DNA from: Styela clava
Lineage: Eukaryota; Chordata; Ascidiacea; Stolidobranchia; Styelidae
Length of the DNA stretch: 64,000 bases
NCBI RefSeq assembly: GCF_964204865.1
Contig: NC_135254.1
Location: forward strand, 13,335,001-13,399,000
Reading direction: 5' to 3'
The translations under genes and the position numbers were made by a program. Below are positions 28,301 to 50,790 of this stretch, piece after piece. The number at the start of each line of letters is the position of its first letter. Position 1 is the stretch's first letter. Under the pieces are notes generated by a model, which worked only from the letters and a program-made list of their open reading frames with translations, did not search any database and was not told the DNA's origin.

Positions 28301-28431
28301 CTTCTTGAATTAAATAAAAAAAAAGATTTTCAGTATGTTTTACATATATTCAAAATAGTACCTGCAGCTCTATTTCCTGGAGCTGTGGCAAGAGGACTTC
28401 TAACCACTGCTTTCGTGTTGAGACAGTTCAT
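7321..28431 (-). CDS. GRB7/10/14: GRB7/GRB10/GRB14-family adaptor protein, complete 17-exon gene
   Basis: Adaptor that binds activated receptor tyrosine kinases and insulin/growth-factor signalling at the membrane. Exons 5'->3' are 28431-28362, 27902-27807, 27410-27296, 27027-26907, 19868-19815, 18950-18785, 18274-18153, 15332-15246, 14500-14366, 13970-13866, 11698-11612, 10770-10687, 9469-9307, 9153-9103, 8848-8761, 8546-8453 and 7467-7321. All have GT-AG borders and matching phases, giving 594 aa. The N-terminus has the family word DDVDLESL. The RA domain spans about 153-255 (ending [10 protein letters not shown]). The PH domain spans about 285-395 ([34 protein letters not shown]). The BPS region includes [19 protein letters not shown] (about 420-440). 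The SH2 domain spans about 492-590 ([18 protein letters not shown] with the phosphotyrosine-binding Arg near 520, [27 protein letters not shown]). One gene probably stands for the three vertebrate paralogues. The ATG at 28431 is the least certain point: the frame stays open further upstream, so an earlier 5' exon is possible. Confidence 0.93.
7802..7910. mobile_element. Palindromic MITE, copy B
   Basis: 109-bp copy of the same family. It starts gacctcctggagtatgcgca and ends gcgcatacttcaggagtacc, with a central segment carrying 'aggttgtgtaccaggtaaggg'-like DNA. It sits just inside the GRB gene, in the intron between the last two coding exons. Confidence 0.75.
9470..10686 (-). other. GRB intron between the BPS exon and the exon before it
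   Basis: Intron DNA of about 1.2 kb with no repeat or gene that I recognise. The open frames at 9561-9904 on the + strand are low-complexity AT-rich frames without splice context. Confidence 0.5.
11650..12980. repeat. Tandem duplication in a GRB intron, including half of a PH-domain exon
   Basis: The segment starting gactgtcagcgctcaaccat at about 11655 recurs at about 12371. It is followed in both places by the same intron DNA (gcggaataattac...aggtgtgc, cgaaccctccggcca, acatgcgaacgtgacaatga). The unit is about 0.7 kb, and copy 1 additionally holds MITE copy C. Within each unit, shorter subrepeats of about 110 bp share ggtgaa(t/c)ctttact...gcggaata. The copied exon piece at 12371-12413 could encode [14 protein letters not shown] and keeps its splice acceptor. 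It lacks the second half of the exon and the donor, so it should be silent. Confidence 0.75.
11885..11982. mobile_element. Palindromic MITE, copy C
   Basis: Starts ggacctcctgaggtatgtgc and ends catacttcaggagtacc, with internal cgcacaacctgaactcaggt and ttagggttcaggttgg. It is inside the first unit of the 11.65-12.98 kb tandem duplication and absent from the second. It therefore inserted after the duplication, or was lost from one copy. Confidence 0.75.
15333..18152 (-). other. GRB intron, 2.8 kb
   Basis: AT-rich intron between the exon ending the RA-PH linker (15246-15332) and the exon ending the RA domain (18153-18274). I see no exon that would fit the phase-0/phase-0 border, and no recognisable repeat. 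The protein aligns continuously across it. Confidence 0.5.
18271..18610. repeat. Local tandem duplication at an RA-domain exon border
   Basis: Two copies of about 165 bp. The first begins at the 5' splice edge of the GRB exon (gttctgtaattcaataaaa, near 18272). The second begins gctctgcaatccaataaaac near 18438. Both continue with gaattgggaatgtattt, ggcaacaaacaagcg-like sequence and attaaatatactatttatta. The second copy contains a duplicated acceptor-like site without the exon behind it. Confidence 0.7.
20223..20327. mobile_element. Palindromic MITE, copy D
   Basis: Reads gctcctgaagtatgcgcacc at the left and ggtgcgcatacttcaggtcc at the right. The middle (aaccctaacctggtacacac) is in the opposite orientation to copies B and C. 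About 105 bp, inside the large GRB intron. Confidence 0.75.
23391..23540. repeat. 75-bp direct tandem duplication
   Basis: acaacattggaaattgtgta...cagatattgcataaggttcacac is followed directly by acaacattggagactgtgta...tagatattacgtaaggtttacac. Two diverged adjacent copies in the GRB intron, without coding content. Confidence 0.75.
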
Positions 28432-31370
28432 CACAAATATAGAATTTATGTCACAAAACTGGAGCAAATGAGAATATATATAAATGTATATTGTGAACCT
28501 GCCGATACTTTAAAAGGCTTCTATATTTGAATAAGTATTTTCTATATCTAGTATAATGGTACCTGTTCAAGAAAATAGAAGAAATATAACAATGAGTTTT
28601 ATTTCTGAAGCACATTGTTTTGTTAAGCAAAAATAGTACATTCTTCATTCCAAACTGAAAGCTAACTGTTCAGACCCAGAAATACAGCTACTATAATTGA
28701 CCTGATCAGTATCTATGCCAGATTCAAAATGAAGTGTACCGGGATTAAAAATCTAATAAAATATCCCTGGCCTCAACCTCAAATGGGTGTAGCGAAGGCG
28801 TGTGCTTCATAAATTATTCCAACCAATAGCATGCAACCGATGCAATATTGCAGCACCATTGCCTCCCCAAATACGTATAACAAGTGTCTTTCTCGTACAA
28901 AAGTATATTTACTTGGCAGGTACTGCTATCTATATCCTACAATGAGGCTGATAATTTAAAATAGAAATCCAACGGAAACGAATGTTTGCTTTGCTAGTTT
29001 GCACATATCATGGGATTATTACTGCTATTAGTCATATGAATGACAAATTGTGGAAATAGAAAGTTTATACATGATCAAAGTGGTAACATTTGCAAATAGA
29101 AAAATTAACATCTTAAAATATTGAACGAATATTGTTGCCATCTTAGATTTGGTTGATATACCAAGCAAACGTAGTGCATAAGTACGGGGAATCTTTAAAA
29201 AAAATCAGTGAGAAGTCGTTATGAACATGATTACAAAACTGTTATCATTTCTGGTGGATCTTACATAAAATGACCAGAACATTCATTGAGATATATAATG
29301 CAAAATTAAGAAGCGCCCCAAATTTCATCCAAATAGCTAACGCATACCAGTTCTTCCCTTTTGAAGATATTTTTACAGCAGCAAATATTTAAAGGAGATT
29401 AAAAAGCCCTTCAAAATCGAGCAAGATAAGGACTTGTTGTACTTATATCCGGATGAATGCGGGCCTATCAAACGTGGGGAAGTAAACCAATGCAATGATT
29501 ATTAAATTCAACAACATTTTACAAGTTTGTCATTGCAATTAAATATTTGAACATTTTGTGGTACTATATCAACACCAACTTATCGGGCGAATACAATGCG
29601 GTATTATAATATTGTATGCCTTTAAAACAATATAAATTTACAACTGAGCCCAAGTCAATATAGCAGAATAAAGAATTGTGCAGTGCGTACTCAATAATAA
29701 ACAGTGTTCTTTTAAGGGGGAATGAAAGAAAGTATTGTTCATTATAAGACATGACGCTGATATGAGTTGAAAAACTATAAACCTTGAAATTAAATCATAA
29801 CAAGTTTATAAAATTTACAGAAGCTCAAAAAAATTTGATTGAAAAGTATTCCATGCGATTGCCAGCAATATTTATATATTTATGGCTCTACATCATAGTA
29901 AAATTTGATTCACTTGAAATTTTCTAAATAGAAGCATGTCACAAATCCAGAGGAAAAATTGTACAATATAAAAACTTCATAGATATAAAACTATTTACAT
30001 ATTGCTAGTCAAAACTCTAAAAAGCCATGAAAAACTAAGCCATAAATGAAAAAAATCTATAAAAACGATGATAGGAATTGCAAACTTCCTATTAATGAAA
30101 AAATATTGCATTTAAACGCTTATGTTTTATATAAAAAAACTAATACAGATAAAAAAGTCTTATAACAAAGTCATTAAATGATCAGTAAACAAGAAGTCAA
30201 GTAGTTGAGCAAACAATCCTCATGTAGAAAAAATTTCTGCAATTTCAAGAGCTCATATCATAAAAGACACATACGTAAATGGAAAATTACAACAAAATTT
30301 CCTATGCGTGAGAAATTATAATTTCAAAAGTGTATTTATTTACTAATGAGATTATAAAATTATCCTAGACTCCATTGAAATATTGGATTGTGATTAAAGA
30401 TAAAAGTTTTCTGCTGAAGATGAAATAATATTTGTCTATGGACACTTGGTATGCCTTGTTTTATCTGAGCAAAGACTTAAATTCCCTAAATTAAAGTCTG
30501 CTTTAAGCTAAAAAAAAAATGCTTACAAAAGTTTATCCAACTGTTTAATTTTTTGCAATTTAATTAAATTTTGTGGTAATGGCATTTGTACATCACTACA
30601 CAACATTGCCCCACTATTTGGAAGGATAGGATAATAATGCTAAGGCATCGTAATGTTTTATATTTTCATCATGTCATCATGTCTCAATCTAGGCATTATT
30701 AGAAATATAGAATTCTTTTGGAATCGAAAGTAATTAAATTACTCAATATTTATTCACTTGGCATGTATTTTAATTCAGAATAATCAATTCACATATAGCA
30801 CCTGATTTTTTAAAGATAATAGTTACTTATTCCTTGTATCAGTATGAAACCATATCACTACTGCACCAACAAAACCTACTACAGTACTACTAGAATGGCA
30901 AAACAAACATTGAAGTATCTATTGCAGTAAAAAGTATTCAAAATAGTATGGAGTGTATATTTATCACAACCAATAACTGAAATTTAAATATTTTGCACAG
31001 TTCTAAGGCTGTAAAGGTATTCAATCCTTTACAACATCTTATGACTTGAAAAGTAACAGCTACCAAACAAAATACTATTTTAAATTTGTTGTCAAGTAAG
31101 TCACTATCAACAATTGAAATATTGACATCCAAAATAAAAGACTGGGACCAGTTAGTCTGTTTTAAAGGGCTCTCTGTTGCCAGGTTGTTGTAGTACTCCA
31201 CACTCAGAAAAGGTACTGTATGTTCTTATCTTTTCCAGAAAAAATGACTTCAATTAAAAGTCAGTTTTTATTCATTTGTGATCAGACTATAGACTTGTGT
31301 AACCTTAATTGTGACCTTAACTGTTGTTGCAAATGACACAAAAACGTCATGTTTCTTCATACTGCAGTAC
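28432..31370. other. 5' flank of the GRB-family gene
   Basis: AT-rich DNA upstream of the assigned GRB start. A non-coding first exon and promoter are expected here, but I cannot place either. The minus-strand open frame at 30938-31201 has an unremarkable composition and matches no family known to me. Confidence 0.4.
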
Positions 31371-31374
31371 TGCA

Positions 31375-31900
31375 GCACTGTCATACCGGTACCGGTATGC
31401 GTGGAATTGAATAAGCCTAGTTTAGGTTAAAAAAAGCAAATTTTCCAATCCATCAATTAAATTACTGTCAGCAATTTCAATAATCAAATCCACTTGCTTC
31501 TATCTAGGCTATTACAGTAACGGTACCGGTATTACAGTATTAGGAACACCAGCAAACCAGTGAAGTACACCTGTACCGTACCGTAGATACAATTTTCCAA
31601 GTTCTAAAGATGGATACCGGTACCGGTACCGGTACCGTACATTTCTGCAATTTGGACACCAACAGATTAAATTAAACTCAGAAACTATGGTAGCCTACCG
31701 GTACCGGAAAGGTTTTACAGGCTTCTTACCCTTACCGGTATCAGTGCCCTGCTGTCACCGGTGCTGGCAGACTGTACCGTACTGCAGTGGTACCGGTACC
31801 CAAGAACCTGCCTGCCTACTGACACCACTACCGGTATGCCGGGAATTTGCAAGGGCTACCGTACCGTGCCTGTACCTTATCACAGTCATACGAGATCCGC
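31375..31900. repeat. TACCGG-hexamer-rich low-complexity region
   Basis: Dense, irregular runs of the palindromic word ACCGGT, for example taccggtaccggtaccgt near 31617-31637 and others at 31384, 31520, 31695 and 31790. It is far richer in GC and CpG than its surroundings. A 91-codon open frame at 31687-31962 is a by-product of this repeat and is not called as a gene. Confidence 0.75.
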
Positions 31901-31979
31901 ATCCTTCAGTTCTTTCAACTTTGCTTAGAATCCAACAAAGTAACCGCTGTATGGCACTATAGAGGTGGTATGGTAAAAG

Positions 31980-32345
31980 TCACATTGGGGATGTCAAAAT
32001 AAGGATGGCGAAATACGGTCGATGCGTGTTGAATTAGGGATTGCGACATACGGTCTATGCGTCAAATTAGGGATGGCGAAATACGATCGTCGATGCGTGT
32101 TAAAATAGGGATGACTGGATGGCGGAATGCGATTAATGCGTGTCCAATTAGGGAAGGTGAATAGAGTCTATGACTATGATCGGTGATGGCAAAATACGAC
32201 TATCGATGCGTGTTCAAATATGGACGGCAAAATACGGACAATGCGTGCCAGTTAGGGATGGCGAAATACGATCGATACGTGTCAGTTTATGGATGGGAAA
32301 ATACGGTCAATGCGTGTCAGTTCAGGGATGGCGGGAAAGAAGAAG
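31980..32345. repeat. Degenerate minisatellite, unit about 35-45 bp
   Basis: About eight to ten imperfect repeats of the theme agggatggcgaaatacggtc followed by gatgcgtgt and aatt. The repeat carries short open frames on both strands that have no independent support. Confidence 0.75.
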
Positions 32346-32446
32346 GTGCCAGTGTTACACAGCCGTTTATAAAATGTAGCATGCAGTTTGATCTTATAGG
32401 GACATTACAGCGATGAAGAGCACCGGCGGTTAAGAACCACTGTGCT

Positions 32447-32556
32447 ACACCACTCGACCGTATTCCGCCATCCCAATTTTGACAGGCATCGGCCGCATTT
32501 CGTCATCATAAACTGACTCGTCCATCCTATTCCGAAATCCATATTTTGACAATTAT
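32447..32556. repeat. Inverted copy of the 31.98 kb minisatellite
   Basis: cgaccgtattccgccatccc, then gacaggcatcggccgcattt and tccgaaatccatattttgac, are reverse complements of the minisatellite theme about 100 bp to the left. Just before it, at about 32420-32441, ggcggttaagaaccactg resembles a hAT right end. Confidence 0.6.
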
Positions 32557-32786
32557 CGAAAGCTTTTCTTGACATCTTCAATAAAACTTTTATCCTACCA
32601 ATATCTACATACCAATATCCTATCAATACCCCTACATATCTTACTTTACGTTCTTCACATGCTAGCTCAGTTTCTAAATATAAAAGTGGAATCAATGATG
32701 CTTATGCTAGAGAAGGTGACAACACATTTGCACCCGTATACTGCACCCTTGGCATTTGTGCATGCATAGATCCAATGGTTCTATGC

Positions 32787-33507
32787 CAATGGTTCTCAAA
32801 TTTTTTTTTATCATTTTTTTTTGGTCTGTGCCGAACCCCGTGACATGCTTGAAAACAGTAGTATATACAATAGAAAATAGATAGAGCCGCAACTTTAATG
32901 TGAAGAATGCTGTTGTGTTTGTGTGCCTCCCTGACATGAACAACCTTCCTTGACATCCAACCGGTTTCGACTTCCTAGTTTTAAGCTATAAATTGGTCAA
33001 AAGTAACGCAAACGGTGGAGTAGCCTATGTTGACTAATGGCAAATCATTCGATTTATCGGTATTCCGGGACTATTCGACACAACCATATATGCAGAAACA
33101 AGCAAGGTTGAAGATATATGTGCACCAATTTTTGCACCATTTCATTGCTATATTCGCGTTTAAAAGCAAAACCAGCAATAAACTGTCTCGTACGTTCTCT
33201 CATCCAACATCCCAGGGAATTGTTTGTGACGTCACATGTATGCCTACGCTTCGTTAAACAACAGGACAAAATTAGTGAGCACTCGCTATAACTGTTATGT
33301 TAGATACGAATTGACCTAAAAAAGGAGTAAACCAAGCGACAAGCTAAAATATCAGATATTCTTCAGAATGTTTTTTAATTTGTGCTCATCTTGTACCGGG
33401 TATTGCTACATTTTCATATCTGAAACTCTTACTGGTCCTAAACCGATCCATTCAAACTAGTTATCAGATCCATTGGGGGTCCGCGGACCCTCGTTTAAGA
33501 ACCTTTG
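32787..33507. mobile_element. Probable hAT-like non-autonomous element
   Basis: The left end CAATGGTTCTCAAA and the right end (reverse-complemented CAAAGGTTCTTAAA) match the CAnnGGTTCT(C/T)AA termini seen in hAT/Charlie-like elements. Long T runs follow the left end, and the palindromic gggtccgcggaccc lies near the right end. I could not find a clean 8-bp target duplication, so the exact borders are uncertain. Confidence 0.5.
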
Positions 33508-33692
33508 CTCTACACATGCCACACTCGTACCAATAAATTTAGCATCCGTGGACATTTGCACCCATGTATAGGTACATTTACTCACAGGAGCTCATCCCGT
33601 TTATTTTAAGTTTTATTCAGGATAGATTCCTGAATATTTTTATGTTTATATACTTTAGTAGACTACTCATCATGAGATATCAATCTGTAGAT

Positions 33693-34138
33693 CAGGGTGG
33701 TCCAAGGTTGTCGGCTCCGCAGGCAACAACTTTTATTTTTTCATTGTTCGCGGGCCACAATAGTGCCAAGAATAGATAAACAGTGCAATACAAAACAAAC
33801 ACTTTTATTGTGCAAACACAGACATAGCCATCCCTAGCTAATAGAATCCGCATTCGATTTTTAGTTTTCTATGATGCCTATATTGTTAGCATATATTCCC
33901 GACCAAAAAGGTAGAAAGCCAGATAATAATTTAGACTGCCAAGCATATCATCCAATTTCGCTATTTGCCTTGGCTAGCCATAACACTAGTCAATTCAGTG
34001 ACATTAGTAATGTAACAATATGTCAAAAGATTTTTCTGAATAATTTTAGTACAAAACAACACGAAATGCGATTCATTGTTTACTCTCCGAATGTGACGGG
34101 CCACAGATAACCCGCGGGCCTGGGTTTGGACCACCCTG
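33693..34138. mobile_element. hAT-type MITE (446 bp) with perfect target duplication
   Basis: Termini CAGGGTGGTCCAAGG and TTTGGACCACCCTG are inverted repeats. The 8-bp direct duplication ctgtagat flanks the element at 33685-33692 and 34139-34146. Subterminal gcgggcc words are typical of this hAT group. No transposase inside. Confidence 0.88.
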
Positions 34139-34626
34139 CTGTAGATGATAATTTTTTTACTGTTTTTATTAGCTGTTGAAAATTGACATAAAACAATGTT
34201 ATCGGAAAATATTCTCCATGATCAGGGGATAGATTCTAGTCTGGTTTTTATTCGTTTTTTTTTTTAATATTTGATCTTTATAAGATATTTTAGTGCTTAT
34301 AGCGTAAATTTAATCAGTTAGTGTTGATTTTCGCAGAATGTTTTCAATATCTGTTAAAAATCGGCATAAAACATCGTTATCGGGAATTATTTTCTTCGGT
34401 ACAGTGGGGTAGATTCTGGTTTTATTTTGAAGTCTTTCGATATTTTTTTCTGTTTTAAAACAATTGTGGGAGGGAATGACATATACTATACAGGAGGGTG
34501 GATAGTACGTCACAAAAAATAGTTGTTGGTGATATCAGTAAAGTAGACAATAGAACAAAGTTAAGCTGTTAAGGGTGTGTTCTTATATCCCCATCTTCTC
34601 TTGTGTATGGCTATTCTCTTGTGTAT

Positions 34627-40945
<6,319 letters not shown>

Positions 40946-41235
40946 ATTGGGGTCTTGATTTACAAGTCCGATCTCTTGTGTGATTGGTCGGTGATATTCA
41001 AATATATTTCTCTTACATGAAAACTTCAACAGTCTAAATACCAGCTAACTTCGTATTAGACGTCCTGGTACGATTCCACACTGCAGTCTATAAATTTAAC
41101 CTGTATATCATGAAGATAGTAGAATATTTTCGTAATTTGATTCGTGAAATACATTGCTTGAACGATATATACATGAGTTCAAAAATCAAAAACTATAATA
41201 AAAACGTAAATAGTAATCGGAGCAATTTTATTTTT

Positions 41236-41326
41236 AATTCAATTTCGTCATTTCAAAATAACTTTCATTGCAAATGCATGCATATAATCTGCAATGGAAG
41301 TTATTTTGAAATGACTGAATTGAATT
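41236..41326. other. Long near-perfect hairpin, copy 1
   Basis: A 37-nt arm (aattcaatttcgtcatttca, then aaataactttcattgca, 41236-41272) is followed by a 17-nt loop and a 37-nt complementary arm (41290-41326), with only about three mismatches. Its size and shape fit either a pre-miRNA-like foldback or a tiny palindromic element. It lies about 300 bp upstream of the MMP copy 1 start. Confidence 0.6.
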
Positions 41327-42126
41327 AGAAGCCAAGGTCAAATGCCCCAAGCGATTGCGCTTTGTGTTTGTCACTTTCGAATTTGATCTCCAATCTACAC
41401 AGCCAGTTTTTTGTTAATTTCGAGGTTCCGTGCTGCTGCCATTACTTAACAACTATTGCTACGAAGTAAAATTCTAAATAAGTATACCAAGTGAAGTGAT
41501 AGACTTTACTCACTTTAGAGTTTATATATATACACCAAGTCGACCACATTCGTTCGTATTCACTTTTAAAGACTCAATAAAGAAGTCTCTGAGGAAAAAC
41601 CAGTAAAATGTAAATTTTTTTAGAAGTTTTAAGCGTGGTCTTGTGGTTAATTTCTCATCGGTAATTTCGGAAAAGTGACATTAATTTCCAACCTTGAAAT
41701 ATTCTAATTTTAATGATTGGCTTCTGATATCGCATTTTCTATGAATACCTTAATAATAATAAAATATTACCCCGGAAGGATAAAAATTGAGTGTTTTTCT
41801 CGTTATTAACTATCTCGTTTTTTTAGTTTCTGGAACATTATTTTAGTCCTTTCTCAAAGTTAGCAGGTGTCGTGTAACTACGATATTTTCCCGCTGATCA
41901 GCCGTCTACCTGCAGGTTGTTTCATTGAATGAAGTATAGTTTCGAAGTATAATTTAGTTGTAGTATGGTTATTGGTTTTATCTGATTTTGTGGCGTTCAA
42001 GTTTAAAGTGCTCTTCTTTATAACTGAATTATTACAAATTCAAACATATTCTCGAAAGTATTTTATTTTTAAAGTCGCTTGCTCATTCGGTATAACTGAC
42101 TTTCCTTTCGTGACGTTCCTTCTTTC

Positions 42127-42355
42127 GGTACTCTCGAAGTATGTGTACTAAGATGACGGACACCAAACGTAGTATGTGTACCAGCTTAGACCATAATTTT
42201 ATTCCATTTTTCTTTATTTTAGTTCTATTACGAGTTTGGGCGCTAGCCAAGTGTCTCCCGTAGTATTTGTTACTGAAATTATTGCGTAACCCTAACCTGG
42301 TACACATACTAAGTTCTGGTGTCCGCCATTTTGGTTCACATACTTCGGGAATACC
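42127..42355. mobile_element. Palindromic MITE, longer subfamily, copy E
   Basis: The left end is ggtactctcgaagtatgtgt and the right end ttcacatacttcgggaatacc. Internal ctaagatgacggacaccaaa and tggtgtccgccattttggtt are inverted. About 229 bp. It shares termini and the 'cctaacctggtacacat' core with the A-D copies. It lies near the distal end of duplication unit 1 and has a counterpart in unit 2. Confidence 0.7.
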
Positions 42356-43002
42356 CTTTTTTCTATACATCCTAACACAAATATGACGATTGAAGGCAAT
42401 GGTGTGACTAAAGCTATCCGACCCTTTGAAATGACCATTAAAATGTTAACAGCTATATCAATATAAAACAGAAGAAGCAACAACATTAGATCTTTGCAAA
42501 TCTCGTGTAGTCGATTTGTCTACCATTTCCAAATGAGGGAACATTTTATTAGCTGTTGAAAATTGACATAAAACAATGTTATCGGAAAATATTCTCTATG
42601 ATCAGGGGATAGATTCTAGTCTGGTTTTTATCCTTTTTTTTTAATATTTGATATTTATAAGATATTTTAGTGCTTATAGCGTAAATTTAATCAGTTAGTG
42701 TTAATTTTCTTAGAATGTTTTCAATATCTGTTAAAAATCGGCATAAAACATCGTTATGGGAATTATTTTCTTCGGTACAGTGGGGTAGATTCTGGTTTTA
42801 TTTTGAAGTCTTTCGATATTTTTTACTGTTTTAAAACAATTGTTGGAGGGAATGACATATACTATACAGGAGGGTGGATAGTACGTCACAAAGAATGGTT
42901 CTTGGTGATATAAGTAAAGTAGACAATGGAACAGAGTTAAGCTGTTAAGGGTGTGTTCTTACATCCCCATCTTCTCTTGTGTATGGCTATTCTCTTGTGT
43001 AT

Positions 43003-49218
<6,216 letters not shown>

Positions 49219-49508
49219 ATTGGGGTCTTGATTTACAAGTCCGATCTCTTGTGTGATTGGTCGGTGATATTCAAATATATTTCTCTTACATGAAAACTTC
49301 AACAGTCTAAATACCAGCTAACTTCGTATTAGACGTCCTGGTACGATTCCACACTGCAGTCTATAAATTTAACCTGTATATCAAGAAGATAGTAGAATAT
49401 TTTCGTAATCTAATTCGTGAAATGCATTGCTTGAACGATAAATACATGAGTTCAAAAATCAAAAACTATAATAAAAACGTAAATAGTAATCGGAGCAATT
49501 TTATTTTT

Positions 49509-49599
49509 AATTCAATTTAGTCATTTCAAAATAACTTTCATTGCAAATGCATGCATATAATCTGCAATGGAAGTTATTTTGAAATGACTGAATTGAATT
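49509..49599. other. Long near-perfect hairpin, copy 2
   Basis: Counterpart of the hairpin at 41236-41326. The left arm reads aattcaatttagtcatttca here (tag instead of tcg), which pairs better with the right arm than in copy 1. Confidence 0.6.
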
Positions 49600-50371
49600 A
49601 GAAGCCAAGGTCAAATGCCCCAAGCGATTGCGCTTTGTGTTTGTCACTTTCGAATTTGATCTCCAATCTGCACAGCCAGTTTTTTGTTAATTTCGAGGTT
49701 CCGTGCTGCTGCCATTACTTAACAACTATTGCTACGAAGTAAAATTCTAAATAAGTATACCAAGTGAAGTTAAAGACTTTACTCACTTTAGAGTTTATAT
49801 ATATACACCAAGTCGACCACATTCGTTCGTATTTCACTTTTAAAGACTCAATAAAGAAGTCTCTGAGAAAATTCCAGTAAAATGTAAAAATTTTTGATCA
49901 GCCGTCTACCTGCAGGTTGTTTCATTGAATGAAGTATAGTTTTAAAGTATAATTTAGTTGTAGTATGGTTATTGGTTTTATCTGATTTTGTGGCGTTCAA
50001 GTTTAAAGTGCTATACTTTATAACTGAATTAGTACAAATTCAAACATATCCTCAAAAGTATTTTATTTTTAAAGTCGCTTGCTCATTCGGTATAACTGAC
50101 TTTGCTATTTCAATATTATGGTCTCAAAGGTTCGGGTGTTGTAGACAGTAAAGATTGATTCACAATACCAAACTATTTTTTGTTGACGAGGAAATTGCAT
50201 CCCCACCTTTTTCGATCTGAAATAGATACATAAACTAGTCTGATAAGTATACGGTTTTCTGACATTATCACCTCGCAACTTTTATTTTTTGACTGAATGC
50301 AATCTTTTGCATTACGTTATATAAAGCTTCTCTCGAAATTTGAATACAACATTCGTGACGTTCCTTCTTTC

Positions 50372-50600
50372 GGTACTCTCGAAGTATGTGTACCAAGATG
50401 GCGGACACCAAACGTAGTATGTGTACCAGCTTAGACCATAATTTTATTCCATTTTTCTTTATTTTAGTTCTATTACGAGTTCGGGCGCTAGCCGAGTGTC
50501 TCCCGTAGTATTTGTTCCTGAAATTATTGCGTAACCCTAACCTGGTACACATACTAAGTTCTGGTGTCCGCCATTTTGGTTCTCATGCTTTGGGAGTACT
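50372..50600. mobile_element. Palindromic MITE, longer subfamily, copy F
   Basis: Counterpart of copy E in duplication unit 2: ggtactctcgaagtatgtgt at the left and catgctttgggagtact at the right. Present in both units at the same place, so it was there before the tandem duplication. Confidence 0.7.
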
Positions 50601-50790
50601 CGTTTTTCTATACATCCTAACACAAATGTGACGATTGAAGGCAATGGTGTGACTAATGCTATCCGACCTTTTAAAATGACCATTAAAATGTTAACAGATA
50701 TATCAATATAAAACAGAAGAAGCAACAACATTAGATATTTGCAAATCTCGTGTAGTCGATTTGTCTACCATTTCCAAATGAGGGAACATT

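Noticed and set aside
31687..31962. 91-codon open frame in the TACCGG region
   Set aside because: Its residues (repeated YR, GTGT and PVS-like words) simply translate the hexamer repeat; no splice sites or family match.
32170..32416. Overlapping open frames with repeated RMGKYGQ-like words
   Set aside because: They translate the minisatellite and have no independent coding evidence.
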